DNA of 64,000 bases from Cephalopachus bancanus (GCA_027257055.1 JAPVLO010000054.1:2728001-2792000); one strand, 5' to 3'; positions 46,591 through 59,374 are shown, numbered from the stretch's first letter. The notes: generated from the sequence alone by a model not told the origin. Translations and numbers: made by a program.

Positions 46591-46944
46591 GAGAGTGTAG
46601 CACTAAATACTTTTGATTTTGTTCTTACCAATAAAATTATGATTTTTTAAAAACTCTAGAAGGTTAGTTTAACCAAGAACTAAACATATACTAGCTAGGA
46701 TGAGAGAGAATTTGAAAGGAAATTGAAAAATAATACATTTTCTATGCCAAGATAAGTCCCATTAAGGAAGATTGATTCACTTGAGGCTTGGTACAGGGAC
46801 AACAAATGCTCTTTCTGCTACCAAAGTAAATAATCAGTCCAACTGTATAAGCTGTCATTTTTTTCATACATTATACACACCCAGCAGAGATTACTTCCGA
46901 GAGCCTGTTGCTATTGTCAGAATGGTACTGACCACTGCTTTTTT

Positions 46945-48715
46945 TCTTTAATTTTTATTTTAAAGATGTGGAGCACAATTCAGGGTTAGGTATACAAATG
47001 GTCATTGTACAGGTAAAATTTGGGTATCACTTTGGTCCCTACTTCACCTGGTTTGAGATCAGGTACACTTATTGATGAAGTGTGCCTCCCCTCCACTCCC
47101 AGCAGTTCCCCACTACTGCCAATCCCTTTCTTATAGTATTATAATAGTTATTCAGGGTCCAATTATGAGTGAGAACATGTGGTACTCAGTTCTCTGTTTC
47201 TGTGATAGATCACTCAGTATTATAGACTCTAAATCCGCCCAAGTTGCTGTGAAGTTCATAATTTTGTCCTTTCTGGCTGTGTAATATTCCATCATGTACC
47301 ACATTTTTAAAATCCAGCTCACTTTTGATGGGCAGAACGGTTGGTTTCATGTTTTTGCTTTTGTGAATAATGCTTCAGTAAGCATGTATGTACAGGTATC
47401 TTTTTCATAGAATGATTTGAGTTCCTTCTGGTATATTCCTAGAAAGGGGATGCTGGGTTGTATGGAAGGTCAAGTTTTACATCTTTTAGGAATTGCCATA
47501 CTGTTTTCCACAGAGGTTGTGCTAGATTACTCTCCCACCAACAATGTAGAAGTTTTCCCTTTTCACCGTGTCCTCTCCAGCATTTGTTGTTTTCTGAGTT
47601 ATTGATAGTGGCCATCCTGACTGGAGTTAGGTGGTATCTCAGTGTAGTTTTAATTTGCATTTCTTTGATGATTAGTGAGACTGAGAAATTTTTCATTTAT
47701 CTGTTGGCTGCTTGTATGTCTTCTTTTGAAAAGTGTCTATTCATATCTTTTGTCCACTTTTTAATAGGGCTGGTTTTTTTCTTTTTTCTTTTTGGCACAT
47801 TTAAGTTCCCTGCAGATCCTAGATGTTGGGCCTTGTAGATATACAGTTGGTCAATATTTTTTTCCCATTCTGTGGGCTGTCTCCCCATTCTCTTGATGGT
47901 TTCTTTTGCTTTGCAGAAACTTTCAGTTTGATGAGGTCCCACTTATCTATCATATTTCATATGGCATGGACTTTTAGGATTCTGATCAGGAATTAGTTGT
48001 CAGTTCCAAAATCCATAAGGGTCTCTCCTGTATTTTCTAAGGTTCTTACAGTTTGAGATTTTATGTTTAGGTCTTTAGAGTTGATTTTTGTGTATGCTGA
48101 TAGGTAGGGGTCTTGTTTTAATCTTCTGCATGTGGTCAGTCAGTTTTCCCAGCACCATTTACTGAATAGGTTCTCTCCCCAGTGGTTGGTGGTGGAGGCT
48201 TTGTCGAAGATGAGTTGGTTGAGAAACTGAGGTTTTGCTTCTGGAATCTCCATCCTGTTCCATCAGTCTATATGCCTGTTCTTGTACCAATACCAGGCTG
48301 TTTTGATTATTGTAGCCTCATAACAAAGTTTAAAGTCTAGAAGTGAGCCAGGCTAGGTGGCTCAGCCTGTAATCCCGCGCCTTTGGGAGGCTGAGGCGAG
48401 TGGATTGCCTGAGCCCGCGGGTTCAAGATCCGCCTGGGCAGCGAGACCTCATCGCTACAATAAATCAAAAAATCAGCTGGGCGTGGTAGCGCACCCCTGT
48501 AGTTCCGGCTACTGGAAGGCTGAGGCGGACGGATCGCCGGAGCCCAGCAGGTCGAGGCTGCGGTGGCCGGGAGTGGCCACTGCACTCCAGTCTGGGCGAC
48601 AGAGTGAGACTCCAACTCAAAAAATAAATAAATAAATAAAAATAAAAATACAGTAAAGTCTAGAAGTGTGATACTTCCTGCTTTGTTTCTTTTGCTGAGA
48701 ATTGTTTTGGCTATT
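46945..48715 (-). mobile_element. 5'-truncated recent L1, split by a young Alu
   Basis: Minus-strand L1 3' UTR begins at the left (TTTTAAAGATGTGGAGCACA) and runs back through the C-terminal half of ORF2 (47439-47942, with the Cys motif [18 protein letters not shown]). It ends at about 48715. A young Alu (48346-48653) sits inside it with a perfect 15-bp duplication of L1 sequence. Several frames are broken. Confidence 0.9.
48346..48653 (+). mobile_element. young Alu with perfect 15-bp target-site duplication
   Basis: A forward dimeric Alu of the youngest type in the window, with CCCGCGCCTTTGGG, GGCAGCGAGACC and many CpGs retained. TAAAGTCTAGAAGTG is present exactly at 48331-48345 and 48654-48668. 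The tail is (AAAT)n-like. The host is the minus-strand L1. Confidence 0.96.
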
Positions 48716-48876
48716 AAAGGTTTACCTGGAGAAGTGATGATTGAGCTGAAATCAAACAAAGTAAAATGATCCAGATCCATTATGAAAACCAACTCGTCAG
48801 AAGTAATGTAGATCACCCATGGGGTCTCTGGGATCTATGGGTTTCCATTACCACACATCCAGGAGCACTGACTCAT

Positions 48877-48949
48877 TAAATAAAATTAAATAATTTTAAA
48901 TAATTAAATAAAGATTAAATAAAGTTAAATAATTTAAATAAAATTACCC
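48877..48949. repeat. AT-rich (TAAATAAAATTAAA)-like repeat
   Basis: Units of TAAATAA, TTAAATAA and ATTAAATAAAG are repeated with small variations over about 70 bp. Confidence 0.85.
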
Positions 48950-50182
48950 AAACTTTTCATTGTTTTTTTTTCATTCCAAGTTCTATAACTCCACAGCCCA
49001 TGCTCTTTTAGTTAAGTATAGCAAGAGGCCAAAGCAGTCCTATAGTCACTAAAGTCTAAAACAATGTGTGATCATTTTATGGGCTAAAGAAAATCATCTG
49101 AGTAGTTCCAACAACAAGGCCACCTACTAGGCCACAGTGGTGTTCAAATGGCTACATGTTCAGTGGCAGTATATGTTAGGCTAAAGGAAAAAAGTCTATT
49201 TAGAGAAATTTGAGGAACATGTCATCGGACACAACATTCCACAGATATATGTGTTAAGATGGATGGAAATGTACTGCTAATACACCACATTCATTGTTAT
49301 TTTGCACTCTGCCGTGCCATGGTAATATGGGACAACATACTGACTATAACATGTATTGTGATGTAATATTAACCAAATATTTATTATGTATATTCAACAG
49401 TTTGTAGACTTTATAGCTACCTGAGGAACACATATTCAAAAGTCTTAGACTTAACAGATTTTTTAGTAATGAAACTGCCTTCTTTTTGGTGCCATATTTT
49501 CCTGGCAACATGTAATACTACCTTGTCTAACCCAGATCTAAATAAATCTAAATAAACTGGTGGAAACTGATACCTTCACCATATAGAATAATATTTTTCA
49601 AAGACAGTTCCACCTGCCTTTGAATAATTTAAGATGTCTTCTAAAAATGGAGATTTCAGAGCCCTAACCCAAATCTACTTAATCAGCAGCTCAACGTTAG
49701 TTAGTTTCATAATCAGTCCTGGCCATGATTGGCAAAAGGCTGAGGTAAACCACCTTGTGGAATATGGCATTAGACTTGTTGGCATAAACTTAGTATTCAG
49801 GCCTCTGTCTGCCCACTGAGTTGCCTGTCTGCTTCTTTTATATAACAGAGCTTCTGCCTTCATTCCTGACTTATACTTCCATCTGCCTCTGGAAGTAAGA
49901 CTCCAGCCTGATACTCCAAAAGGGGTCATGGTTTCCAAATAACAATTCTAATTCTTGGTTCTTCCATCTAAAAACTGCATCCTGTGCTATGTCCCTTGCT
50001 ACTATATGAATCTATATAAAGTGAAAAGTGCAATTCTGCTCTGAACTAGATAGATTATGCAGAACACTAGAGAATCATACTCTAACCATTTACTAAACAG
50101 AGTATTAGCCACAGGCCAGCAGTACCAACATTATCTAGACAATTGTTAGAAATATATCATCTTAAACCTATGCCAGACCCAC
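48950..50182. other. non-coding DNA
   Basis: No repeat or exon recognised. Antiparallel 61- and 87-codon frames near 49634-49938 appear to be chance. Confidence 0.5.
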
Positions 50183-50946
50183 TGTGGTAGGCCAAAAATG
50201 ATCCCTAAGATATAGCCAGGTCATAATTCCTGGAAATTGTGAATGTTACCTTTTACGGATTTAATTAAGGATTTTGAGAGTACACTGGATAATCTGGATG
50301 GATCCAAAACTCAGTCACATGGCTTATTATAAGAGAGAGGCAGAGGGATATTATACATATAGTAGAGGAAGCCGGGCTTGGTGGCTTAACCTGTAATCCC
50401 GTGCCTTTGGGAGGCTGAGGTGAGTGGATTGCCTGAGCCTGCGGGTTTGAGATCCACCTGGGCAACTTGGCGAGACCTCATCTCTACACTAAATCAAAAA
50501 AATAAAATTAGCCGGGCATGGTAGTGCGTGCCTGTACTTCCAGCTACTTGGAAAGCTGAGGCGGAAGGATCACCAGAGACCATAAGGTCGAAGCTGCGGT
50601 GGCCGGGAGCGGCCACTGCACTACAGTCTAGGCGACAGAGTGAGACTCCAACTCAAAAAAAAAAAAAAAAAAGAGGAGAGCGCAGTGTGAAGATGAATAC
50701 AGAGATGGGAATGATGCAGTTCCAAGCAAACGGATGCTGGCAGCCAACAAAAGCTGAAAAGGCTAAGAATGAATTCTTCCCCTTGAGCCTCCAGAGAAAT
50801 TTCAGCCCTGATAACATGTTGATTTCAATCCACTGACACTGACAATGAATTTGTGACCTCAAGAACTGTAAGAGAATAGCTTTCTGATATGTTAAGCAAC
50901 CCAGATTGTGGCAATTTGTTATAGCAGCTGCAGAAAACTAATACAC
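50183..50946 (+). mobile_element. MLT1-type (ERVL-MaLR) solo LTR split by an Alu
   Basis: The left part starts at 50183 with TGTGGTAGGCC and contains GGCTTATTATAAGAGAGAGG. The right part after the Alu includes GAGCCTCCAGAGAAATTTCA and ends with GTGGCAATTTGTTATAGCAG ... AACTAATACAC, the usual MLT1 ending. No internal retroviral sequence is present. Family assignment is from memory of the consensus. Confidence 0.75.
50370..50672 (+). mobile_element. Alu inside the MLT1 LTR
   Basis: A forward dimeric Alu with CCCGTGCCTTTGGG and GGCAACTTGGCGAGACC, a transitional combination. AGAGGA flanks both ends. Confidence 0.93.
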
Positions 50947-52764
50947 TATGGAATTATGTCTGTATTTTAATACAACCCATTGGAGATTGATATCGACACT
51001 GAAATTTGCGAGGCAATGACCTAACCATGCCAAAATCCTCAAAGTCCAACTTTGCACTATCTCTTTGGACCATTTAAATCTGGAGAGCCAGCCTTTTTCT
51101 CAGAGATCACTCTATAGCTGGATTAGTTTTCTAGCCCAGTTCTGTCTGGTCATTCTTAATTCCAGTTCCCACCTTACCACTTTGATGCAAACTTAATTGT
51201 AACTGATCTCCCCTAAGACATAAGAAACAAATGAGTAATAGCCAACAATCAGTTATTAATTAGAGCTTAATATTAGGTCTAATTTTTCACTGATCTTTAA
51301 GATAATCTACCCTGTAAATGAGAAATGTATTTTCAATAGGTTTCAAAGTACTGTGTATAGGCTTGATGCTTTAGTGATACTACAAACACAAAATAGGATA
51401 AACTACTTTAGAAGAAACCTCAACTGCCTGATATGCTCTCTGGAAATTGTGTATATTTGTAAATGAAATTGTGACATTCTTTTGCTTAGATTATTCTCAG
51501 ACTCTGTTAAGCCAAAACAGTGATTTTCTGAAAAAGCAAAAGCACTATCTGCTCATCTGAATGTGCATAATGTTGAATTCAAAACCTGTCTTTTATGTTG
51601 ATAGTGATGACTTAAATTTGGAAAGGCTTAAAAGAGGAGCAAAATGATCACACTTTAGTAGAGAAAGAATTGCCCCCATTTCAAGTAGCTGTATTCAAAA
51701 CGGGAAGCTCTAACAATTTGTCATTTACTTGTCAATACTTGTAAAGATCATAAGAAACACTCTGTGTGTTTCCTTCATGAGATTTAATATAATATTTGAG
51801 CATTAGTCAAGGTAAAAAAAAAGGCTACTTTTTACAAGAAAAACAATGATGGTGAGCCCCAGAATGTATACAGATTAGCCAAGAATTTATATTTAGACTA
51901 AAACTTGGGGTGGAAAAGATAATGAGAGGGACCCTGGATCTACTTGTGAATATACAATGTCTATAGTTTTTGGCTAGTCCTAGAGGTGGACAAAGGCCGT
52001 GGAATCTTCTCATAGAATCCTGATCAATGATCACGGCAGGTAGGAGATGAGCATCTCACCAACTTCATCAATAGGCAAGTATTGATCATGGGACTATGAT
52101 AGGGTAAGTAGATGTGAGCTATTAAGTCGTCACAATCAATGGTAAAGCACACAATCTCTGCTTTCAAAGATTCCACCTTCTAGTGTAATAACTGAAACTG
52201 AACACTCAGAAACAAGAACACTAGTAGGTCCCACTTGTGCATTGTGGCAAAAGCAAACATATGTTTCTTTTAATGGCAGCAACTCTGCAAACCATTTGAA
52301 GGCAATGGTCTGACGGCTTTATTTCAGTTTCATCTTATCATTCAATCTTTTCAGCAATTCTGAATAGAGAAAAGGGCAGCCTCTTTTGATTTTCTCAAAC
52401 CTTATTTATTTCATCTCTAACCTTCAATCAAATGAGAGAAAGTCTCTTTTCAATTTTTCTCAGTTTGTGTCCTTTCCCAAGAGCCTGCTACTACAGAAAT
52501 ATGGTTCTTTTCAGATGAGCTTCCTGGCAGTCCAGCAGGTCATGCTATACTAATTAAAAATAGCAAGGCAAATTAGAAGTTACATTAGAATGTGTTTTTT
52601 CCCCCTAATAGGTAGGACAGAGGTTGTTGGGTTGCTGTTTTTTTAATTTGCTTATGGTCTTAAAAAAGAGCTGTTAAGTGTGGAATGAAAGCATGTGCCT
52701 AAACCAGTGCAATGCAGTCTAATACAATTTTCTGGATATAGTTAGTTGTTGGACTTCTTTTTTT
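50947..52764. other. AT-rich non-coding DNA
   Basis: No repeat or exon recognised with confidence. Confidence 0.5.
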
Positions 52765-52858
52765 TCATTATGCACTGGGCAGTTGACAGACATTTAGGTT
52801 GAACCTACATCTTTGCAATTGTGAATTGTGCTATGATGAACATAAAAGTGTCAGTGTC
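52765..52858 (-). mobile_element. older L1M fragment abutting the recent L1
   Basis: The sequence around GACATTTAGGTTGAACC and GCTATGATGAACATAAAAG is the minus-strand view of an old L1 ORF2 3' region. It stops where the poly-T of the recent L1 begins. Confidence 0.6.
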
Positions 52859-53850
52859 TTTTTTTATTTTAAAATTGCAGGGTACAGTTAAGGGTTAGGT
52901 ATACAAATATGCATTGTGTAGGTACCCTTTTTGATGAGGTGTCCCCCCCATCCCCAGACAGATATTGACTACCGTTAATGCCACCTCCCTTCCCCTCCCT
53001 GTCCACCCATAGTTTCCCGCCACTGTCAATCCTTTTATGATAGTTGTTCAAGGTCCACTTATGAGTGAGAACATGTGATACTCAGATCTTTGTTTCTGTG
53101 AGAGATCACTCAGTACTATAAACTCTAATTCCATACAGGTTGCTGCAAAATTCATGGTTTTATTCTTTTTTTTTTTTTTTTTTTTGAGTTGGAGTCTCAC
53201 TCTGTCACCCAGACTGGAGTGCAGCGGCCGCTCCCGGCCACCGCAGCCTCAACCTGCTGGGCTCCAGCGATCCTTCCGCCTCAGCCTTCCGAGTAGTCGG
53301 AATTACAGGTGTGTGCTACCACGTCCAGCTAATTTTTTGATTTTATTGTAGAGATGAGGTCTCGCCTGCCCAGGTGGGTCTTGAACCCGTGGACTCAGGC
53401 AATCCAGTCACCTCAGCCTCCCAAAGGCGTGGGATTACAGGCTGAGCCACCGAGCTCAGCTGGTTTTGTTCTTTTTTTATAGCTGTGTAATATTCCATCG
53501 TGTATATGTGTACCACATTTTTAAAATTCAGTCCAATTTGATGGACAGCATGGTTAGTTCCATGATCTTGCTATTGTGAACAATGCTGTGATAAACATAG
53601 TGTGCAGATATCTTTTTTTATAGAGTGATTTGAGTTCTTCAGGGTATATTCCCAATAAGGGGATTGCAGGGTCATATGGAAGGTCGATTTTTAGGAATTG
53701 CCACACTGATTTCCACAGAGTCTGCACTAGTTTATACTCTCACCAATAGTGTAGAAGTATTTCCTTTTCACCACATCCTCTTCAGCATCTGTTATTTTTT
53801 GAGTTATTGATAATGGCCACTCTGACTAGAGTTAGGTGGTATGGACTTCT
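52859..53850 (-). mobile_element. 5'-truncated recent L1 carrying a young Alu
   Basis: L1 3' UTR (TTTTAAAATTGCAGGGTACA) followed leftward-to-rightward by the end of ORF2, stopping at about 53840 (TAGGTGGTAT). It is interrupted by an Alu at 53166-53460. Immediately left (52765-52858) is a piece of an older L1 in the same orientation. Confidence 0.88.
53166..53460 (-). mobile_element. young Alu inside the recent L1
   Basis: A reverse dimeric Alu with a clean poly-T and many CpGs. Flanks TGGTTTTATTC (53155-53165) and TGGTTTTGTTC (53461-53471) form the target-site duplication. L1 sequence joins perfectly across it. Confidence 0.95.
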
Positions 53851-54049
53851 TCATTACAGAATCAGAAATGCTTTTCATGAGTGGAGATTCTGGATGGTCT
53901 CTTTTTTTCTCTAAATGAAAATCAGGTTATAGGTGTAGCTGCACATCTACATAAATATTTAAATGGGAATGAAAGATTATCTTAGATGCATTTTTGCCAA
54001 ATGATGCTATGCAACCACCCTCGCAGACTTCATTCCAGTTTGGACATTA

Positions 54050-54730
54050 TATTGGTGCACATTCTTAGTCAGTAGGTGCCAACCTTGTCTTCTTAACTAG
54101 ATTGAACACTTTCTGTAGTGGTGGTGACAACTTATTCCTCTCTATCTTCTCCAGTTCTGACAAAGTGCTCAAACCAGTGCTTAGTGAATATGTGCTGATG
54201 AATAGATATCTATAAAGAAAATCCTCAAACATCAAAAATTTAATCTTTTGAATGCACTATTTAAAGGGATTTTCATTTTGTCTAATGAAAGACTTGATTT
54301 TGAATTCCTTGATACACTTTATTAGATGAGGTAGTTTGATTTGTGATAATTAATGTAGAAGTATACCATGAATAGAGACCAATTAGTTACCAAGAAGTTT
54401 TACATCTGACAAGGAGTTACAGATTTCTTCTCCCAACATCTTTTCTTAGGACTTAAATCCGACAGAATTTTTCCCTCTCTCGTACACACTCACACACACA
54501 GACACACACACCTTTTTCTTACTAACTCCTTTGTATTCCTCAATCCAGTTCATGCGTCTAGTGTTCACCTTTGCTAAGTATTTACCATTCTGAATTTTAA
54601 AACCAATGTCCAGTACACTCTCTCACTTTCAGTGATGTCAGTTCTGTCAATTACATGCCTTCACAGTCCTGGTACCTCCCAAAGTCTGACACAACTAAGT
54701 GTTTAATAATGTTCTGAAGAAATGAACAAA
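54050..54730 (+). mobile_element. L2-derived fragments
   Basis: Two stretches (about 54050-54215 and 54530-54730) have L2-like phrases such as CAGTGCTTAGTGAATATGTG and ACACTCTCTCACTTTCAGTG. Between them is unique AT-rich DNA with a short (CA)n near 54487-54512. Confidence 0.4.
54487..54512. repeat. short (CA)n
   Basis: CACTCACACACACAGACACA and following bases. Confidence 0.8.
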
Positions 54731-55269
54731 GACACCTTGTTTCCTTTCCCTTTCCCTAAGTATTACTGAGGTGGCACTAACATCCGCCCATCTTCTATCT
54801 AAATGTTGGGTTACAGAAGAGGAATAGAGGAGAAGCACAATGCCTCAAGAGCTCACAAACTGAAAAATCAACCCTAAAATTAATAAACGTGGCCAAGTTT
54901 TATAAACCCTTGTGTGTGGTGACACAGCTTTAGATTTCAGTTCTGCAGAGTGCTAACAGACACAATGGCTGAGCAGTATTGTTGTAGGGAGAATTGATTT
55001 TACTAATGCTTGAAAAAAAGTGCAGCATTTTTATGCTAGGCAATTAGTTTTTGGCAAGGAAATCTTTGTGTAGAAAGAGGAATCTTTTTTTCTTGGTGAC
55101 AGAACAATTTTCTTCACTAGAGTAAAATATTCTTTTCACAATTTGAGTGTTTGGGGAATATGTAAAAGTAAAAAGAACATTAATATCCTCTTTATATGAT
55201 TTGTGACATCACAATAGACAGCACACAGAGGGAAAGAAAATTAGCCAGAGAGTCCCTGAATTTTGCTTC
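54731..55269. other. non-coding DNA
   Basis: Nothing recognised. Confidence 0.5.
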
Positions 55270-55365
55270 TAGCTCCCCATATGCCACCTATTCTCAGAGT
55301 CAAATAGTGGTAGGAGATCACCTACCCCAGCCTCAGCTTCCTTGTGTGTGAAATAAGGAGACAGA
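55270..55365 (+). mobile_element. possible MIR core fragment
   Basis: CCTCAGCTTCCTTGTGTGTG followed by AAATAAGGAGA resembles the MIR core. Confidence 0.45.
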
Positions 55366-55757
55366 GAAGAAAAGTTCATTGCTAACTGATGTTTTTCTGC
55401 TCTCCTACTAAAATCTGGACTACAAACTTGACCTCCTGGATGTGCTTCTGACAGATACTGACAATGAAATTATTTCTTAAAATCAGTCACAACTATGCTG
55501 GTCTGATCACTACTGAATAGAAACAAAAAATGACAAAAAACTCAGAGATCTTAAGAGCCTTGGGAATTTATTTAACCTACTCTTTCCCATCAGTAAACAG
55601 AAGGCACCTAAATCATTCCTTCTTAATCCTCTATCTTCATAGTAATAGATTATTTCTATCTCCAATTAATTTCAAGTACATCTCACAATTCTACAACATT
55701 CTTACTTGTAGGAAATTTCTTTCTTGAATTCAAATGTGGCAACTTTCAGTCCTCCAA

Positions 55758-56082
55758 CTTTCTCTTTCTCTCTCTCTTTTTCTCTTTTCTTTTTTTCTTT
55801 TTTGAAAGAAGGTCTTACTCTGTTGTTCAGGCTGGAGTGTAGTGGCAAATCATAGCTCACTGTAGCCTTCTGGGCTCAAGTGATCTTCCTGCCTCAGCCT
55901 TCCAAACAGCAGGAAATACAGGCACACACCACCACACTCGTCTATATTTTTTATTTATTTTTTATAAAGATGAGGTCTCACTATGTTGTCCAGACTGGAC
56001 TTGAACTCCTAGCCTCAAGCTATCCTGCTGCCTTGACCTCCCAGAGTACTGTGATTACAGGTGTGAGCCACTGCACCCAGCC
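55758..56082 (-). mobile_element. old AluJ-like element with a pyrimidine-rich tail
   Basis: CT-rich tail at 55758-55803, then AAGAAGGTCTTACTCTGTTG through GAGCCACTGCACCCAGCC. Confidence 0.88.
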
Positions 56083-57498
56083 AATTTTGTCTTCTTATGG
56101 TAAGTAATACCATATACCATGCCACTTTTCCCCTTTTGCCATTTAACTTTCATTTTGATCTCTTGACTCACAAGGTTTGCATTTGAATATATAAGGGTAT
56201 TTCCAAAAAGAAAAGGAAAGGAAAGGTACATAGCCTGATAGATATCCATTTTATACTGTAAATCACACAGAATAAAGTATTACATTGCTGTTTTCTTTAG
56301 ATGTTGCAACAAAACATATTTCTCCCTAGGTTACCCAAACATTTTGCTATGAAAGCTGACTTATATGAAGGCTTCTTTTTTTTTCTTCTTATTTGTCTTG
56401 TCTTGTAATCTTCATCAGCAGAAGCTAGCAAAGTGATAATAAATACATAGCACCTAGTTGACACAACAATTGACTAAATAGTTAGTAGGGCACCTTAGTT
56501 CATGAATATCCAGTTAGCAACTCACCAACAAAATATCATTCCCTGTGGCCTGTCTAAGGGCAGGGAAAGGTTCTGTGACGAAACAACAACTTATCCTCAT
56601 GTACTCGTATTAAGTTCACACCTGGCATACAAACTCTCCCCAAAAAAGTTATGTAAAATTTTGATTTAGAATCTTTCCAGAAAATTTTGTATATTTAAAA
56701 TATTTATAGTATCTTGAGAACTAAGGTAATCAACTGTATTATTGTGCCACTATCAAAAGAGTTGTTTTTAACTGATGCTGTAGATTTCTCAGTCTCTTGA
56801 CTGAATGCTCAAGCTATATTTGTTCATTTTAATTATGGTTAGCATGGCACATAAAATAAATCCTTCTAATTACTGACTAGAGCTGATCACTGGAATCCCA
56901 ACCCTCAGTTAATTTTCTAATAATAGATTGTCACATTTCAACCAAATAGTGAAACAAAATTTCATTCAGAAATTTGATTATATTCAGATTTTGTTTGTTT
57001 GTTTTTGTTCATTTTTTTCCAAGAAATCATCTATAAATTTTATAAGTAGTTCTTAGAATACTTTGGCTGTAAATACCCAGAGTGAAACTGAGGAATAGAG
57101 ATGTAGATGAGCTTGCTGATTAGATTCTCTTGAGCAAATGGTTATAAGTCCATCCCTGGTCCCTACCTCAAGATTTAAGTTATTATCTCTCAAAATAGGC
57201 TCAGGAAAGCACATCTTCAACTGCAGGTGATTTTTATATTTAAATTTCCAAATCCCTGTACTAGAGTTAAAGATTTCAGGTGCATTTACCCAGATGGACA
57301 GATGAAATTGATAAAGATTAAGTCAAAGGAGAAGATAATGGTGTTTTCCAAGATGCACCCAAACCAGGATCTCATGCTAAGGAAAACGTACACTGTATAC
57401 TCAATACCTAGAGCAATAGTTAATGCATATTAGGATTCAAAAGATGCTTGCTGATTTAAATAAATGAGCATGTTCTAACCTTCAAAAATCATGTCTCA
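56083..57498. other. AT-rich non-coding DNA
   Basis: Nothing recognised. A 68-codon frame at 57227-57433 has no family resemblance. Confidence 0.5.
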
Positions 57499-57644
57499 CA
57501 GCTGGGCATGGTGGCATATGTCAGTAGTCCCAGCTATTTCAGAGGCTGAGGTGGGAGTATTGCTTGAGCCCAGGTGCTATGATCATGCCATTGCACTCCA
57601 TTCTGGGTGACAGAGCTAGACCGTCTCAAAAACAAATAAATAAT
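57499..57644 (+). mobile_element. single Alu right-arm-like monomer
   Basis: CAGCTGGGCATGGTGGCATA through GGGTGACAGAGCTAGACCGT, about 145 bp, ending in an A-rich tail that hosts the next Alu. Confidence 0.82.
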
Positions 57645-57930
57645 TTTTTTTTTTTTAGTTGGAGTCTCACTCTGTTGCCCAGACTGGAGTGCAGTGGCCG
57701 CTTCTGGCCACCGCAGCCTCGACCTGCTGGGCTCCAGCAATCCTTCTGCCTCAGCCTTCCAAGTAGCCGGAATTACAGGCATGCGCTACTACACCCGGCT
57801 GATTTTTTTGATTTATTGTAGAGATAAGGTCTCGCTGCCCAGGCGGGTCTCGAACCCATGGGCTCAGGCAATCCACTCACCTCAGCTTCCCAAAGGCGTG
57901 GGACTACAGGCTGAGCCACCAAGCCCGGCT
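57645..57930 (-). mobile_element. young Alu inserted tail-to-tail in the monomer's A tail
   Basis: Poly-T, AGTTGGAGTCTCACTCTG through GAGCCACCAAGCCCGGCT. ATAAAT(T)AAT flanks both ends. It forms a close inverted pair with the monomer at 57499. Confidence 0.93.
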
Positions 57931-59097
57931 ATAAATTAATTTTAAAAATACCATTTCTTTCATACCATGCTAAGTTGATTGGTTTTTAAGGGAAAAGCAA
58001 GCTATGTATATGTAAATGTACTGTATGAGAGTAATTCCACTACCCTAAGTCATATGATATTTATAAAGTAGCACTATAGAAATATAATGAATAATGTTTG
58101 CATATTAACATATTGGAATTCAATGGCAGAGGAAGTTGTTTCAAACTTTATCTATCTTTCAATATAAGATAGGAATTAACTTAGAAACACGGACTCTCTA
58201 TGGACTCACTGTAACGTACACTTTGCTTTGCAAAGAGCTAAAATCTCAACATAGATTTTCATAGAGGATTCAGTGTTTGAAATGGGTAATTTACTTCTCT
58301 CAGACTATGTAAATACACCTTAAGGAAGAATCAAACTGCTACTATTCATTACAACTTTGCTTTAGGAAAGTTCCCTTTCTGCAATTTGATTCTTTCTTGT
58401 GTTTTGTTTTGTTTTTTTTTTTTCTCCCTAGAAAGAAATTTCAAGGTTTTTCTACAGGTATTTAGGAGAAATGGTTTTAAATTCTAGAAATCTTCCAACT
58501 AGAAGGGGCCACCTCCAACATTTCTTGGATGATGCAAATGAGATCTGTGTGAGCATATTGTTCCTACTTTAATAAATGAATATAAAAGAATGCAATAGGG
58601 CCCTTTTTAAAGTTATGTTTGAGTACATGGTTTGTGAATTAATAAAATAGTTGACTACCATATTTGTATTTATAAAACATGTCATGCCTAAATAACTATA
58701 TTTCTCTTGAGAAATGCTTAGGGTATCTTGAGATATCAATAATAACACAGGTCAAGAAGGCAGAAATACAAGCACATCCTTTTTCTCATTCCTAAAACAA
58801 CTGCTAAAAATTTAAATACATTCACTGAATTCCCCTAAGAGTAAGAATATATATCAACTACCTTTATTTTCCATTGCTAATATTTGAATTGGCTAGAAAA
58901 TATGAACATAGTGTGGATGTATCAGACAGTGGTGAAAACAGCATAATACTATCTGTCATCAGTTAAAAAAAATTTTCCTTGTAAATTTTTGCACACACAT
59001 TTTAAAACAGAGCTAGAATTAACATTTACAACTGTAACCTAAGCATGGACAGAACTACAGTTCTTGGGGATTTTAGAATGGTCAAAAGAAGGCAACA
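57931..59097. other. AT-rich non-coding DNA
   Basis: Nothing recognised. Confidence 0.55.
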
Positions 59098-59374
59098 TTT
59101 TTTTTTGAGTTGGAGTCTCACTCTGTCATCCAGGTTGGAGTACAGTGGTACACTCACAGCCGCCACCTACTCAGGCAACCCTTCAACCTCAGCCTTCTAA
59201 GTAGTTGGAACTACAGGCATGCACCATCACAACCAGTTAATTTTTCTTGATTTATTGTAGAGATGAGGTCTTGACAAGTTGCCTAGGCTGGTCTTGCCCC
59301 CGTGGGCTCAAGCAATCCTCTCACCTCTGCCTTCCAAATTACTGGGATTAAGGTGTGAGCCACCGCACCCAGGC
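59098..59374 (-). mobile_element. Alu, reverse, intermediate type
   Basis: Poly-T, GAGTTGGAGTCTCACTCTG through GAGCCACCGCACCCAGG. AACATTTT-like flanks both ends. A deletion of about 15 bp is present in the right arm. Confidence 0.9.
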
